This document shows, piece by piece, positions 31,074 to 41,323 of a stretch of 64,000 nucleotides of DNA. The DNA is from Sphingobacteriales bacterium (GTDB taxonomy: Bacteria; Bacteroidota; Bacteroidia; Chitinophagales; Chitinophagaceae). Both the position numbers and the translations under genes were made by a program. Position 1 is the stretch's first letter. Each line of letters begins with the position of its first letter. The DNA lies in the NCBI GenBank assembly GCA_004295245.1, contig REAR01000059.1, positions 1 through 64,000 of the forward strand, read 5' to 3'. The notes under the pieces are model-generated. The model was not told the origin of the DNA. It saw only the letters and a list, made by a program, of their open reading frames with translations, and made no database searches.

Positions 31074-31643
31074 CTAGCTAGCCCAGGCTTTATCTCCTTT
31101 CTTATAATCAACACAACCATCATAGCGACCCGGTACAGCCACATAGCGCAATGCTTGGGTTGCTCCTTCTTTAGAAGTAAAAAAGCCCATTAGCGTAAGT
31201 TGCTTCATCATGGTAAAATAATGCGCTGGCTCTTCTGGCTTTTTCTTACCTGCATACTCTTTTGCTTCTTTGTCTAAGGCAGTTAAGAAGGTGGTGCGTT
31301 GTTCAGGCGTGGCTTTCATAAATCCAACACCCTGCACTTTGTTGCAAGCTTCATCCAGTTTAGTCATGCCTTCTTTAAATACTTTTTGATCTTTCTCCTC
31401 GTAACAGTCATTTACCATAACCGTCATAAACTGGCCAACTTTTGCAGCTTTGGCGCCCGGAGAACCGGTAGCTGGTAAAATAGTTTCTGCCACTTCATCC
31501 AGGAAGGCAATGTGTTCAGGTGTAAAGGCAGCTCCCACTGTATCTGCGGCGCTGTTACAGCCACCACTCATAAACAGCTCAGCTCCTACAAACGCACCAC
31601 CTGTTAATAAGGCAATACGCTTTATGAGTTCTCTTCTTTCCAT
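31074..31643 (-). CDS. gluconate 2-dehydrogenase subunit 3-like protein, Tat/lipoprotein signal
   Basis: MERRELIKRIALLTGGAFVGAELFMSGGC (RR plus lipobox-like Cys); FLDEVAETILPATGSPGAKAAKVGQFM. Confidence 0.88.
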   Translation of the reverse strand: MERRELIKRIALLTGGAFVGAELFMSGGCNSAADTVGAAFTPEHIAFLDEVAETILPATGSPGAKAAKVGQFMTVMVNDCYEEKDQKVFKEGMTKLDEACNKVQGVGFMKATPEQRTTFLTALDKEAKEYAGKKKPEEPAHYFTMMKQLTLMGFFTSKEGATQALRYVAVPGRYDGCVDYKKGDKAWAS

Positions 31644-31667
31644 ATGTTGTGATTTATGTTTTTAAAA

Positions 31668-33395
31668 TTATAAATTCTGTTTCTTTAATTCACTTACAGC
31701 AAAATTAGCAGCACGGGCTGTTAAAGCCATATAGGTAAGCGATGGGTTTTGATTTCCAGTGCTAACCATTCCTGCACCATCAGTAACAAACACATTTTTA
31801 CAAAGGTGCATTTGGCTATTGCCATTCAGCAAAGAAGTTTTAGCATCTTTACCCATGCGCACACCGCCCATTTCATGTATATCGTTACCCGGTACCCGCC
31901 CATTATCATAGGGGTTAATATTTTTGCACCCTGCTTTTTCAAGCATGGCACTACCCTGCTCCCAAAAATCTTTCATTTTCTTATTATCATTCTCAGCATA
32001 ATCAACAGCAGTAATTAGTAAAGGCATTCCCCACTGGTCTTTTTGGTCTTTACTCAGCCGCACATGGTTTTTTTCTTGCGGAATTGTTTCTGCCTGTATC
32101 ATCATATAAATACTCCAATCTGCACCTGGTTCCGTTAAATTATTTTTATAAGAAGCTCCCACGCCGTCCATACTAAAACCTCTTTGCCAACTAATGGGGC
32201 TGGCTGTATAATGCATCATATAGCCCCCGTAAAAATCCATCTCGTGTTTATACACATTTCTAAAATTGGGTATCATTGCAGCAGTGGGTCTTCTTCCATA
32301 TTCTGTTTTATCTGCAAACCCTTCTAGCGTTGCACCAATATTAGCACGGTAATCATGAAAGGCAATATATTTTCCTAACAACCCGCTATCGTTACCCAAA
32401 CCATTTTGAAAACGATTTGAAACAGAGTTTAATAAAATTAAATTAGTATTAAGGCAGGCCGCGTTTACAAAAATAATTTTTGCAAAATATTCTGTGGCCA
32501 ATCCAGTGTTGGTATCAATTACTCTTACCCCAGTTGCTTTTTCTTTTTGCTCATCATAAATAATTGAATGCACCACAGAAAAAGGACGCAATGTTAAGTT
32601 GCCTGTTTTTTCTGCCCAAGGCAGGGTAGATGAGTTAGAACTGAAGTAGCCACCAAAAGGGCAACCTCTGTAACAAATATTTCTTGCCTGGCATTTGCCA
32701 CGGCCCTGATCTAAGTGCACCTGCTGCGGACTGGTTAAATGTGCGCAACGCCCTTGTATTACATTTCTGTCTTTATAATTAGTATGAATAGCCTGCTGAA
32801 TATGTTTTTCTGGGCAGTTCATTTGCCAGGGTTCTAAAAACTCTCCATCGGGCAAAGTTTCTAAACCATCTTTATTACCACTAATGCCAACAAATTTTTC
32901 TACATGGCTGTACCACGGGGCTAAATCTTTATAGCCAATGGGCCACGCTGCATAACCATCTCTTGCAGGGTTCTCAAATTCAAAACGGCTCCAGCGTTGT
33001 GTTTGCCGGGCCCATATTAAACTTTTACCACCCACCTGGTAGCCACGTATCCAATCAAACGGCTTCTCTTGTATGTATGGGTGTTCTTTATCTTTTACAA
33101 AAAAATGCTGTGTTGCTTCATCAAAAGCATAGCAACGGTTGGCAATGGGGTTTTCTTTTGCCAGTGTGGTTGTTAACTGCCCACGGTGTGCCAGCTCCCA
33201 CGGATTCATGCTGGTGGTGGGGTAGTCTTTAATATGTTTTACATCCCGGCCTCTTTCTAACACCAATGTTTTTAAACCTTTTTCACAAAGCTCTTTGGCA
33301 GCCCAGCCGCCACTAATGCCGCTGCCTATTACAATGGCGTCAAACGTATTGCGTTCAACTCCTTTTGTATTTATATGTAATGAATCTGCAGGCAT
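31668..33395 (-). CDS. GMC-family oxidoreductase (paralog 1)
   Basis: FDAIVIGSGISGGWAAKEL; CQARNICYRGCPFGGYFSSNSSTLPWA; IHEMGGVRMG; NPSLTYMALTARAA. Confidence 0.93.
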   Translation of the reverse strand: MPADSLHINTKGVERNTFDAIVIGSGISGGWAAKELCEKGLKTLVLERGRDVKHIKDYPTTSMNPWELAHRGQLTTTLAKENPIANRCYAFDEATQHFFVKDKEHPYIQEKPFDWIRGYQVGGKSLIWARQTQRWSRFEFENPARDGYAAWPIGYKDLAPWYSHVEKFVGISGNKDGLETLPDGEFLEPWQMNCPEKHIQQAIHTNYKDRNVIQGRCAHLTSPQQVHLDQGRGKCQARNICYRGCPFGGYFSSNSSTLPWAEKTGNLTLRPFSVVHSIIYDEQKEKATGVRVIDTNTGLATEYFAKIIFVNAACLNTNLILLNSVSNRFQNGLGNDSGLLGKYIAFHDYRANIGATLEGFADKTEYGRRPTAAMIPNFRNVYKHEMDFYGGYMMHYTASPISWQRGFSMDGVGASYKNNLTEPGADWSIYMMIQAETIPQEKNHVRLSKDQKDQWGMPLLITAVDYAENDNKKMKDFWEQGSAMLEKAGCKNINPYDNGRVPGNDIHEMGGVRMGKDAKTSLLNGNSQMHLCKNVFVTDGAGMVSTGNQNPSLTYMALTARAANFAVSELKKQNL

Positions 33396-33415
33396 TTGTT
33401 TTTATTGTATTGGCA

Positions 33416-33537
33416 TTTGTTCTTTAGTCAACATTGTTGTGTCACTCACTTGTACTGTTGGTGCTTTGCGCAGCATTGCGTTGCTGTTAACTGGTGCGAC
33501 GCAACGGCTGCTGCCTTGCATTGCTACAGCTGGTTTA
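33416..33537. repeat. heterotypic repeat pair (variant left core, canonical right core)
   Basis: GTTGTGTCACTCACTT (33436-33451) and GGTGCGACGCAAC (33493-33505) ... GCTGGTTTA. Confidence 0.85.
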
Positions 33538-35250
33538 CAAATTACCTTTCTTCAATTCGCTTACGGCGTAATCTGCAGCTCTTGCAGTTAGTGCCATGTA
33601 GGTAAGCGATGGGTTTTGACAGGCACTGCTGGTCATGCAGGCGCCATCTGTTACAAAAACATTCTGTGCATCCCAAACCTGGTTGTGTGCGTTTAATACA
33701 GATGTTTTGGGGTCTTTGCCCATACGTGCTGTTCCCATTTCGTGTATGCCGTGGCCAATGGCATGGCCATTGTCCCAGGTGCGTACATCTTTAACACCCG
33801 CTGCTTCTAACATGGCTTTCATTTCTGTAACAATGTCTTTACGCATTTTTAATTCGTTTTCTTTCAGTTCGGCATCCATTGAAAGAACAGGCAACCCCCA
33901 TTTATCTTTTACATTTTTATCCAGCGAAATTTTGTTTTCGTGATAAGGCAGTATTTCTCCAAAACCTGTAGCACCTACTCTCCAGGCACCGGGTTCGGTT
34001 AATGCTTCTTTAAAACCAGCACCAATAGAAAGTTCGGCCACATCTCGGCCCCAATCGCCACGGCTGGCGGCACCCTGGTAGCCAAAGCCACGCAGGTAAT
34101 CTCTTTTATCGGTTCCTACATTTGCAAACCGCGGAATATAAAAACCATTGGCACGGCGACCATAATAATACTTGTCTTCGTAGCCTTCAATATTGCCAGA
34201 AGCTCCCAAATTATAATGATGGTCCATTACATTATGCCCTAACTCACCACTGCTGCTTCCCAGGCCTTCTGGCCAAATATCGGTGGCACTATTAAATAAA
34301 ACCCAGGTGCTGTTTAATGCAGAGGCGCAAACAAAAACTATTTTACTGTTGAAAGTATAGGTTTTATTAGTAACAGCGTCTAATACTTCAACGCCGTTGG
34401 CTTTTTTTGTGTCTTTATTATAATTAATCTTAGTAACAATAGAATCGGGCCTTACTGTTAGGTTACCGGTTGCCATGGCTGCAGGTAATGTAGAAGATTG
34501 TGTGCTGAAATAGCCACCAAAAGGGCAACCTTCCCAGCAACGGTTACGATATTGACATTGCGTGCGACCGGGTAATGGTGCTGTTAAATTAGCAATGCGG
34601 CCAATAAATAAATGTCTGTCTCCTTTAAAATGTTGTTTAATACGTGCAGCTACATCTTTCTCTACACAGTTTAAATCCATTGCGGGTAAAAAATGCCCAT
34701 CTGGTAGCTGGGCTAATCCTTCTTTACTGCCGCTAATGCCTGCAAATTTTTCTGCATATTCGTACCAAGGTGCAAGGTCATTGTAGCGAATGGGCCAATC
34801 AACACCCACACCTTCTTTACCATTGGCTGCAAAGTCCATCTCGCTCCAACGATAGCTTTGGCGGCCCCACATAATACTGCGGCCACCCATGCGGTAACTG
34901 CGCCACCATGTAAAAGGTTTTACTTCTGTATACGGACAATCTTTTTCATTTACCCATCCGCCCATTACAGCTTCTTGTGCGGCCCAACCCCGGTGTACTA
35001 CCGGATAATCTTTTTTTTGCTGTTGAGTAGTTTTGCCGCGGTGTTCAAAATCCCAAAGATCTTTACCGGCGGTTGTATAATCTGTTTTATGTTCAAAAGC
35101 GGCACCTCTTTCCAGCATTAAAACTTTTAAACCTTTTTCTGTAAGTTCTTTAGCGGCCCAGCCACCACTAATACCACTGCCAATAACAATAGCATCGTAG
35201 GTATTTTGAGCAGCAGCTTTGTTGTTTATGTTAAGCGTATCGCCGGGCAT
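33535..35250 (-). CDS. GMC-family oxidoreductase (paralog 2)
   Basis: Same motif set: IGSGISGGWAAKELTEKGL, CQYRNRCWEGCPFGGYFSTQSSTLPAA, IHEMGTARMG. Confidence 0.93.
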   Translation of the reverse strand: MPGDTLNINNKAAAQNTYDAIVIGSGISGGWAAKELTEKGLKVLMLERGAAFEHKTDYTTAGKDLWDFEHRGKTTQQQKKDYPVVHRGWAAQEAVMGGWVNEKDCPYTEVKPFTWWRSYRMGGRSIMWGRQSYRWSEMDFAANGKEGVGVDWPIRYNDLAPWYEYAEKFAGISGSKEGLAQLPDGHFLPAMDLNCVEKDVAARIKQHFKGDRHLFIGRIANLTAPLPGRTQCQYRNRCWEGCPFGGYFSTQSSTLPAAMATGNLTVRPDSIVTKINYNKDTKKANGVEVLDAVTNKTYTFNSKIVFVCASALNSTWVLFNSATDIWPEGLGSSSGELGHNVMDHHYNLGASGNIEGYEDKYYYGRRANGFYIPRFANVGTDKRDYLRGFGYQGAASRGDWGRDVAELSIGAGFKEALTEPGAWRVGATGFGEILPYHENKISLDKNVKDKWGLPVLSMDAELKENELKMRKDIVTEMKAMLEAAGVKDVRTWDNGHAIGHGIHEMGTARMGKDPKTSVLNAHNQVWDAQNVFVTDGACMTSSACQNPSLTYMALTARAADYAVSELKKGNL

Positions 35251-35280
35251 ATTTTATATTGGTTTATGAAATGATAAAGA

Positions 35281-37002
35281 TTACAGGTTTCCTTTTTTTA
35301 ATTCATTTACTGCAAATTCTGCAGCTCTTGCTGTTAATGCCATGTAAGTAAGCGATGGGTTAACACAAGAAGCTGAGGTCATACAAGCACCATCTGTTAC
35401 AAAAACATTTTTGGCATCCCATACCTGGTTGTTTCCGTTTAATACAGATGATTTTGGATCTCTTCCCATACGGGCAGTTCCCATTTCATGTATGCCCATA
35501 CCCATTGCATAGTCTCCTTCGTATCCTTTTACGTCTTTTACACCGGCATTGGTCAACATTTCAACAGCATCTGCCACCATATCTTTCCGCATTTTCTTTT
35601 CATTTTCTTTTATTTCAGCAGATATGTCTAAAACAGGCAGCCCCCATTTGTCTTTTACCGTCTTACTCAAAGAAATTTTATTATCGTGATAAGGCAGTGT
35701 TTCGCCAAAAGCGGTAATAGATATTCTCCAATCGCCGGGTTCGCTTAACAGGTCTTTATAGGCGCCACCAATATTCATTTCTGCCACCATACGATTATAG
35801 CCATCGCGGCTGGCGCCACCCTGATAACCAAAGCCACGCAGGTAATCTCTTTTATCGTTTCCTATATTTCTAAAGCGGGGTATATAAATACCAGATGGTC
35901 TGCGGCCGTAATAATATTTATCATCAAAACCTTCTACACGGCCACCAGCACCCAGTCTGAAATGATGGTCCATTACGTTATGACCTAACTCTCCGCTGGT
36001 GCTGCCCAGCCCTTCTGGCCAAATGTCTGTAGCGGTATTCATTAAAACCCAGGTAGAGTTAAATGCTGATGCATTTAAGAATACTACTTTGGAAAAGTAC
36101 TCATAAGTTTTGTTGGTAATAGCGTCTATTACTTCAACCCCACGGGCTTTCTTGCTATCCTTATCATAAATAAGCTTAGTAACTATTTTATCTGTAACCA
36201 GTGTTAGGTTACCTGTTTTAACAGCAGCGGGTAAGGTGGTTGATTGTGTGCTGAAATAAGCACCAAACGGACAGCCTCTCCAACAACGGTTGCGATACTG
36301 GCAACTGCTGCGGTTTTGTTCAGGTCTTGCTTCTGTTATATTAGCACTGCGCCCCATAACCATATGGCGGTTGCCTTTATAATGCGACTTTAATTTAGCG
36401 GCTATATCTTTTTCAACACAGTTCAATTCTATGGCTGGCAGAAATTCTCCGTCGGGCAATTGTTCTAAACCTTCTTTACTGCCTTGTATGCCGGCAAAGC
36501 GTTCTACATAGCTGTACCATGGTGCTATTTCATCGTAACGTATGGGCCAATCAATAGCAATGCCTTCTTTTCCGTTGGCTTCAAAATCCATTTTACTATG
36601 GCGATAGCTTTGGCGGCCCCACATTATAGAACGGCCTCCTAACTGGTAGCCGCGATACCAATCAAAACGTTTTGTTTCAACATATGGCGCATCTTGCTCA
36701 TTTGCCCAAAGGCCGTTGGTTTCTTCGTTTAACGGATAATCTCTTTTAAGTACGGGGTGGTCTTTTTTCATTTGCACCGTGGGGCGGTTGCGGTGCGGAA
36801 AATCCCAAGGGTCTGTATTGGCGGTTTTGTAATCTTTAATATGCTCAAACATGCGGCCGCGTTCTATCATCAGCACTTTTAAGCCTTTTTCTGTTAACTC
36901 TTTGGCGGCCCAACCACCACTGATACCGCTGCCTACCACAATGGCATCGTAGGTGTTTTGTGCGGTTGCTTTGTTGTTTACATTTAAAGAATCGCCTGGC
37001 AT
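35281..37002 (-). CDS. GMC-family oxidoreductase (paralog 3)
   Basis: Same motif set; CQYRNRCWRGCPFGAYFSTQSTTLPAA. Confidence 0.93.
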   Translation of the reverse strand: MPGDSLNVNNKATAQNTYDAIVVGSGISGGWAAKELTEKGLKVLMIERGRMFEHIKDYKTANTDPWDFPHRNRPTVQMKKDHPVLKRDYPLNEETNGLWANEQDAPYVETKRFDWYRGYQLGGRSIMWGRQSYRHSKMDFEANGKEGIAIDWPIRYDEIAPWYSYVERFAGIQGSKEGLEQLPDGEFLPAIELNCVEKDIAAKLKSHYKGNRHMVMGRSANITEARPEQNRSSCQYRNRCWRGCPFGAYFSTQSTTLPAAVKTGNLTLVTDKIVTKLIYDKDSKKARGVEVIDAITNKTYEYFSKVVFLNASAFNSTWVLMNTATDIWPEGLGSTSGELGHNVMDHHFRLGAGGRVEGFDDKYYYGRRPSGIYIPRFRNIGNDKRDYLRGFGYQGGASRDGYNRMVAEMNIGGAYKDLLSEPGDWRISITAFGETLPYHDNKISLSKTVKDKWGLPVLDISAEIKENEKKMRKDMVADAVEMLTNAGVKDVKGYEGDYAMGMGIHEMGTARMGRDPKSSVLNGNNQVWDAKNVFVTDGACMTSASCVNPSLTYMALTARAAEFAVNELKKGNL

Positions 37003-37039
37003 AGTTTCGTTAGTTTATTATTTGTAAAACCGGTTTGCT

Positions 37040-37111
37040 GTGCAGCCACTGATACTGAAGTACAGGTGTGCGACGCAACAAATGATGAATAGCGTTACAA
37101 CTGCTGGTTTA
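37040..37111 (+). repeat. dispersed palindromic repeat, right-type half
   Basis: GTGTGCGACGCAAC (37066-37079) ... GCTGGTTTA (37103-37111). Confidence 0.87.
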
Positions 37112-38785
37112 TAAATTACCTTTCTTTAATTCTTCTACAGCATGGTTTACGGCACGGGCAGTAAAGGCCATATAGGTCAAAGAAGGGTTTTGACATGCGC
37201 CACTGGTCATAAATGAACCATCGGTTACAAATACGTTGGGTGCATCCCAAACCTGGTTCCATTTATTTAATACAGATGTTTTCGCATCGTGCCCCATACG
37301 TGCTGTACCCATTTCATGAATGCCGCGGCCTGGGTAGGGTTCATTATCGCCTGCATACACATTTTTAACACCTAATGCTTCCAGCATTTCTTTGGCATCT
37401 TCTTTCATGTCTTTACGCATGTTCAGCTCATTTTCTTTCAACTCACAATCGATGCTTAAAACATTCAATCCCCATTTATCCTTCTTGGTTTTATCCAGGG
37501 TTACTTTATTCTCATGGTAAGGTAAAATTTCTCCAAAGCCACCCATACCAAAGGTCCAGCCACCGGGTTCTGTTAATGCATCTTTAAACTGCCCGCCAAT
37601 GCTGTATTCTGCTACATCTCGGCTCCAGCCTTGGCGGCTAGCGCCTCCCTGGTAACCAAAGCCACGCAGGTAACTACGTTTATCTCCAAAAAAATTACGA
37701 TAGCGGGGTATATAAATACCATTGGCGCGGCGGCCAAATGTGTATTTATCATCAAAACCATCTACGGTACCACCAGCCCAAACACCCAGGTGATGATCCA
37801 TTAAATTATGCCCTAACTGATTGCTGCTGCTGCCTAAACCACCAGGCCATATATCTGTTGCAGAGTTTAATAAAATCCAGGTAGAGTTTAAAGTAGAAGC
37901 GTTTAAGAAAACAATTTTTGCTTTGTACTCGTAGGTTTGATTGGTTTCAGCATCTAATACTTCAACACCTGTGGCTTTTTTGGTGTCTTTATTGTATAAA
38001 ATTTTTGTAACAATCTGGTTGGCTTTAAGTGTAAGGTTACCGGTTGCTACTGCTGCAGGTAATGTAGCAGACTGTGTGCTGAAATAACCGCCGTATGGGC
38101 AACCATACCAGCATTTATCTCTGTATTGGCACTGACGGCCATTAATGGGCACTGTTGCATGTGCGCAACGGCCAATAATCATTTTACGATTGCCACTGTA
38201 TAGCCCTTTAATTTTCTGGCTCATGTCTTTTTCAACACAAGTCATATCCATTGGCGGCAAAAACTCACTATCTGGTAATTCTGGCAAACCTTCTTTGCTG
38301 CCGCTGATGCCGGCAAACTTTTCTACATAGCTGTACCACTGCTCCAGTTCTTTATAACGTACCGGCCAATCTACACCAATGCCATCTTTTGCATTTTCTT
38401 CAAAGTACATATCGCTCCAGCGATAGCTTTGGCGGCCCCATAATAAAGAACGTCCTCCTACATGATAACCACGAAACCAGTCGAAACGCTTTACCTCAGT
38501 ATAGGGGCTATCCTTATCGCTGGCCCACATGCTTAAGTTGCGCTCATTTAACGGGTAATCTCTTTTTAATACAGGGTAGTTCTGTATCATTTCCTGGGTG
38601 CGCTGGCCACGGTGAGGATAGTCCCAAGGCTCTTTGTTGGCATCTACATAATCTTTTATGTGCTCAATGTTGCGGCCTCTCTCTAACATTAAAGTTTTTA
38701 ACCCTTTTTCTGTTAACTCTTTGGCGGCCCAGCCACCACTAATACCACTGCCAATAACAATGGCATCAAATACGTTTTCTGGCAT
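37109..38785 (-). CDS. GMC-family oxidoreductase (paralog 4)
   Basis: Same motif set; CQYRDKCWYGCPYGGYFSTQSATLPAA; shorter N-terminus. Confidence 0.93.
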   Translation of the reverse strand: MPENVFDAIVIGSGISGGWAAKELTEKGLKTLMLERGRNIEHIKDYVDANKEPWDYPHRGQRTQEMIQNYPVLKRDYPLNERNLSMWASDKDSPYTEVKRFDWFRGYHVGGRSLLWGRQSYRWSDMYFEENAKDGIGVDWPVRYKELEQWYSYVEKFAGISGSKEGLPELPDSEFLPPMDMTCVEKDMSQKIKGLYSGNRKMIIGRCAHATVPINGRQCQYRDKCWYGCPYGGYFSTQSATLPAAVATGNLTLKANQIVTKILYNKDTKKATGVEVLDAETNQTYEYKAKIVFLNASTLNSTWILLNSATDIWPGGLGSSSNQLGHNLMDHHLGVWAGGTVDGFDDKYTFGRRANGIYIPRYRNFFGDKRSYLRGFGYQGGASRQGWSRDVAEYSIGGQFKDALTEPGGWTFGMGGFGEILPYHENKVTLDKTKKDKWGLNVLSIDCELKENELNMRKDMKEDAKEMLEALGVKNVYAGDNEPYPGRGIHEMGTARMGHDAKTSVLNKWNQVWDAPNVFVTDGSFMTSGACQNPSLTYMAFTARAVNHAVEELKKGNL

Positions 38786-38811
38786 ACGTTAGTTATATGT
38801 TTATTATTATG

Positions 38812-38870
38812 TAATCAACTTTGGTAGCTATGCGCAGCAATGGTTGCGTCGCACCCTTCAGCTATAGTAA
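38812..38870 (-). repeat. dispersed palindromic repeat, left-type half
   Basis: GGTTGCGTCGCACCCTTCAGC (38842-38862). Confidence 0.85.
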
Positions 38871-38921
38871 CTTTTATCAACAACTTTTTAAAACAAGCAC
38901 TCAACTTTACACCGGTTACAA

Positions 38922-39821
38922 CTATACATCGCAAATTTGAATGGCTTTTTTTAAGGCAGCAACTTTGTCTTTTGGCTCTTTAGCAGTAGGAATAAATTCT
39001 TGCGCCACATACCCTTTGTAACCAGTTGCTACAATGGCATTCATTATAGCCGGGTAATACAGCTCCTGTGTTTCATTTATTTCATTTCTGCCCGGCACAC
39101 CAGCCGTATGATAATGGCCAAAATACTGGTGATTATCGCGAATGGTTCTTATAACATCTCCCTCGTTTACCTGCATATGGTAAATATCGTACAGTATTTT
39201 AAAGTTTTCAGATCCTATTCTTTTACAAAGCTCAACAGCCCACGCACTTTTATCGGCCATATAATCTTTGTGGTTAATCTTGCTGTTGAAAATTTCTATT
39301 TGAATGATAACGCCATGTTTTTCTGCCAGGCCCATTATTTTTTTTAAACCTTCTGTGCAATTTTTTAAACCGGTTTCGTCATCCATGCCATTGCGGTTGC
39401 CGCTAAAGCAAATAAGGTTTTTATAACCAGCCTGCTGTACCAGCGGAATGGCTTCAGTAAACTGCTGTATTAATTTAGCATGGTTAGAAGGCTTGTTCCA
39501 TCCTTCTGTAAGGCTAATATCACCTGCCGTATAACACATAGAGCAATGAATACCGTGTTTTTGAAGGGTAGGCCAATCTTTGGGGGCAATTAAATCAATG
39601 GCACCCAAGCCTAATTTTTTTACCGTCACACATAGTTCTTCCAATGGCAAAAAGCCATAGGTCCATTGGCAAACAGAATGGTTAATATTACCTTTTAGTT
39701 TCAAAGCTTCAGTTGAATGATCAGAATTGGCAAAAGAAGATAACATTGCGGCATTACCTACTGCAGCAGTGCCCGCAATAATATTTTTTAAAACCTGCCG
39801 CCTGTTTGGCTGATTAGACAT
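38922..39821 (-). CDS. TIM-barrel sugar isomerase / hydroxypyruvate isomerase-like, Tat-type N-terminus
   Basis: NRRQVLKNIIAGTAAVGNAAML; NFKILYDIYHMQVNEGDVIRTIRDN, FGHYHTAGVPGRNEI. Confidence 0.87.
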   Translation of the reverse strand: MSNQPNRRQVLKNIIAGTAAVGNAAMLSSFANSDHSTEALKLKGNINHSVCQWTYGFLPLEELCVTVKKLGLGAIDLIAPKDWPTLQKHGIHCSMCYTAGDISLTEGWNKPSNHAKLIQQFTEAIPLVQQAGYKNLICFSGNRNGMDDETGLKNCTEGLKKIMGLAEKHGVIIQIEIFNSKINHKDYMADKSAWAVELCKRIGSENFKILYDIYHMQVNEGDVIRTIRDNHQYFGHYHTAGVPGRNEINETQELYYPAIMNAIVATGYKGYVAQEFIPTAKEPKDKVAALKKAIQICDV

Positions 39822-39882
39822 AGCATGTAATTTAAATAAAGCAGATGAGAAGTATTGGCCGTTTGTAAAATCTTATCATATA

Positions 39883-41154
39883 TCAAATGGCTGCAGCAGG
39901 TTTTCTTTTAGATCTCATGTAAAAGAATAAACCGGCAAATGCCACAATAAGTATTATTGGAATAATAAGTGTGGCATTTAATACTTCAGGCCCTGCTGCT
40001 TTATTAGCCGCATCAAGAGCAGTTTTCATTTCAGCAGAGGCATCCGGAGAATTATAAAGTTTTAAATCTGCACCCGACGGAAGTTTATTAGCAATTAACT
40101 TATCATAATAACCACCCATTATAATGGTGTATAGAGATACTGCAAACATACCTGCTCCGCCCATTAAGTTAATGCCTACTGCTCCGGTTTTGGGTAAGTT
40201 TTCTGAAACAAAACCCAACATGGTTGGCCAGAAATAACAAACACCCACACCAAAAACCAGCGCACCAACAAATAACATATTACCAGTGCTGTGCCCAAGC
40301 ATGTATAAACCTAAGGTGGCAAATACGGTAGAGGCTAATAATACGCCTTGTGGAGAAAGCTTGTGAACTACAGGTTCTGCTAAGCCTCGGCCAACAACCA
40401 TTACGCCGGTAGTTATAGTTAGTAATAATATAGGGTTACTGGTAACATTGCTTAACAGCAGGTTTATCCACTGACCGGTAAACAATTCTGTTATAGCAGT
40501 TCCAAACATGCAAATTATCATAAACCAAAAAAGCGGTGTTAGTAATGATTTGTACATTTCAGCAGTAGAAACGCCGCTGGCCACTCTTTCAGTAACGGGA
40601 AAATCGAGTTTGAAGAAAAGAAAACCATACAATGCAGTAGGAATTAACATTACCGCCATTTGTATTTGCCAACCCAAACCTATTTTATCAAAAAGAAAAA
40701 CAAGCAGGGTGCCTAAAAAAATACCACCAGGAAACCACAAATGGAAGTGGTTTAGCTTTGTTGTTTTGTTGTCTGAATAGATAGCTGTTACCAAAGGGTT
40801 ACAAGCAGCTTCAACGGTACCATTGGCAATGCCTATTAAAAGGGTTGATAAAAACAAGGTCCAGTAACCACCGGCAAAAATGGTTAATAAGATGCCTGCT
40901 AAATGAAAGAAAAAAGCCAGCATCAGTAAACGTTTCATACCAATAGCATCAACTACTATACCGCCAATTATTACCGCCAAAGGAAAGCCCCAAAAAGCAG
41001 TAGCAGCAATTGTACCTAATTCTTCTTTACTAAGATTGAATTGAACTCCTAATCTGCCCAATATACCTGCTCTGATACCAAAAGATAATGAGGTTACTAA
41101 TAAGGATAAGCAGCTGGCAACAAATAGCTGCTTACGATTAATTGTAGTTGGCAT
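39883..41154 (-). CDS. MFS transporter
   Basis: 12-TM pattern; FWGFPLAVIIGGIVVDAIGMKRLLMLAFFFHLAGI. Confidence 0.87.
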   Translation of the reverse strand: MPTTINRKQLFVASCLSLLVTSLSFGIRAGILGRLGVQFNLSKEELGTIAATAFWGFPLAVIIGGIVVDAIGMKRLLMLAFFFHLAGILLTIFAGGYWTLFLSTLLIGIANGTVEAACNPLVTAIYSDNKTTKLNHFHLWFPGGIFLGTLLVFLFDKIGLGWQIQMAVMLIPTALYGFLFFKLDFPVTERVASGVSTAEMYKSLLTPLFWFMIICMFGTAITELFTGQWINLLLSNVTSNPILLLTITTGVMVVGRGLAEPVVHKLSPQGVLLASTVFATLGLYMLGHSTGNMLFVGALVFGVGVCYFWPTMLGFVSENLPKTGAVGINLMGGAGMFAVSLYTIIMGGYYDKLIANKLPSGADLKLYNSPDASAEMKTALDAANKAAGPEVLNATLIIPIILIVAFAGLFFYMRSKRKPAAAI

Positions 41155-41323
41155 GAATCGTTAGTTTTATTTTTAAGAAACTAAATGTAAGAAAATATTC
41201 TGCTAACAATTGTTGTTCAATAAAAAAGTATTGGCTTTTGATAAAATAGTTATATCGCTGTTTATCTTTATTGCTTAAAATTGTAATCCCCTATTTTTTT
41301 AACATTAACTAATTGCTTTGCAT

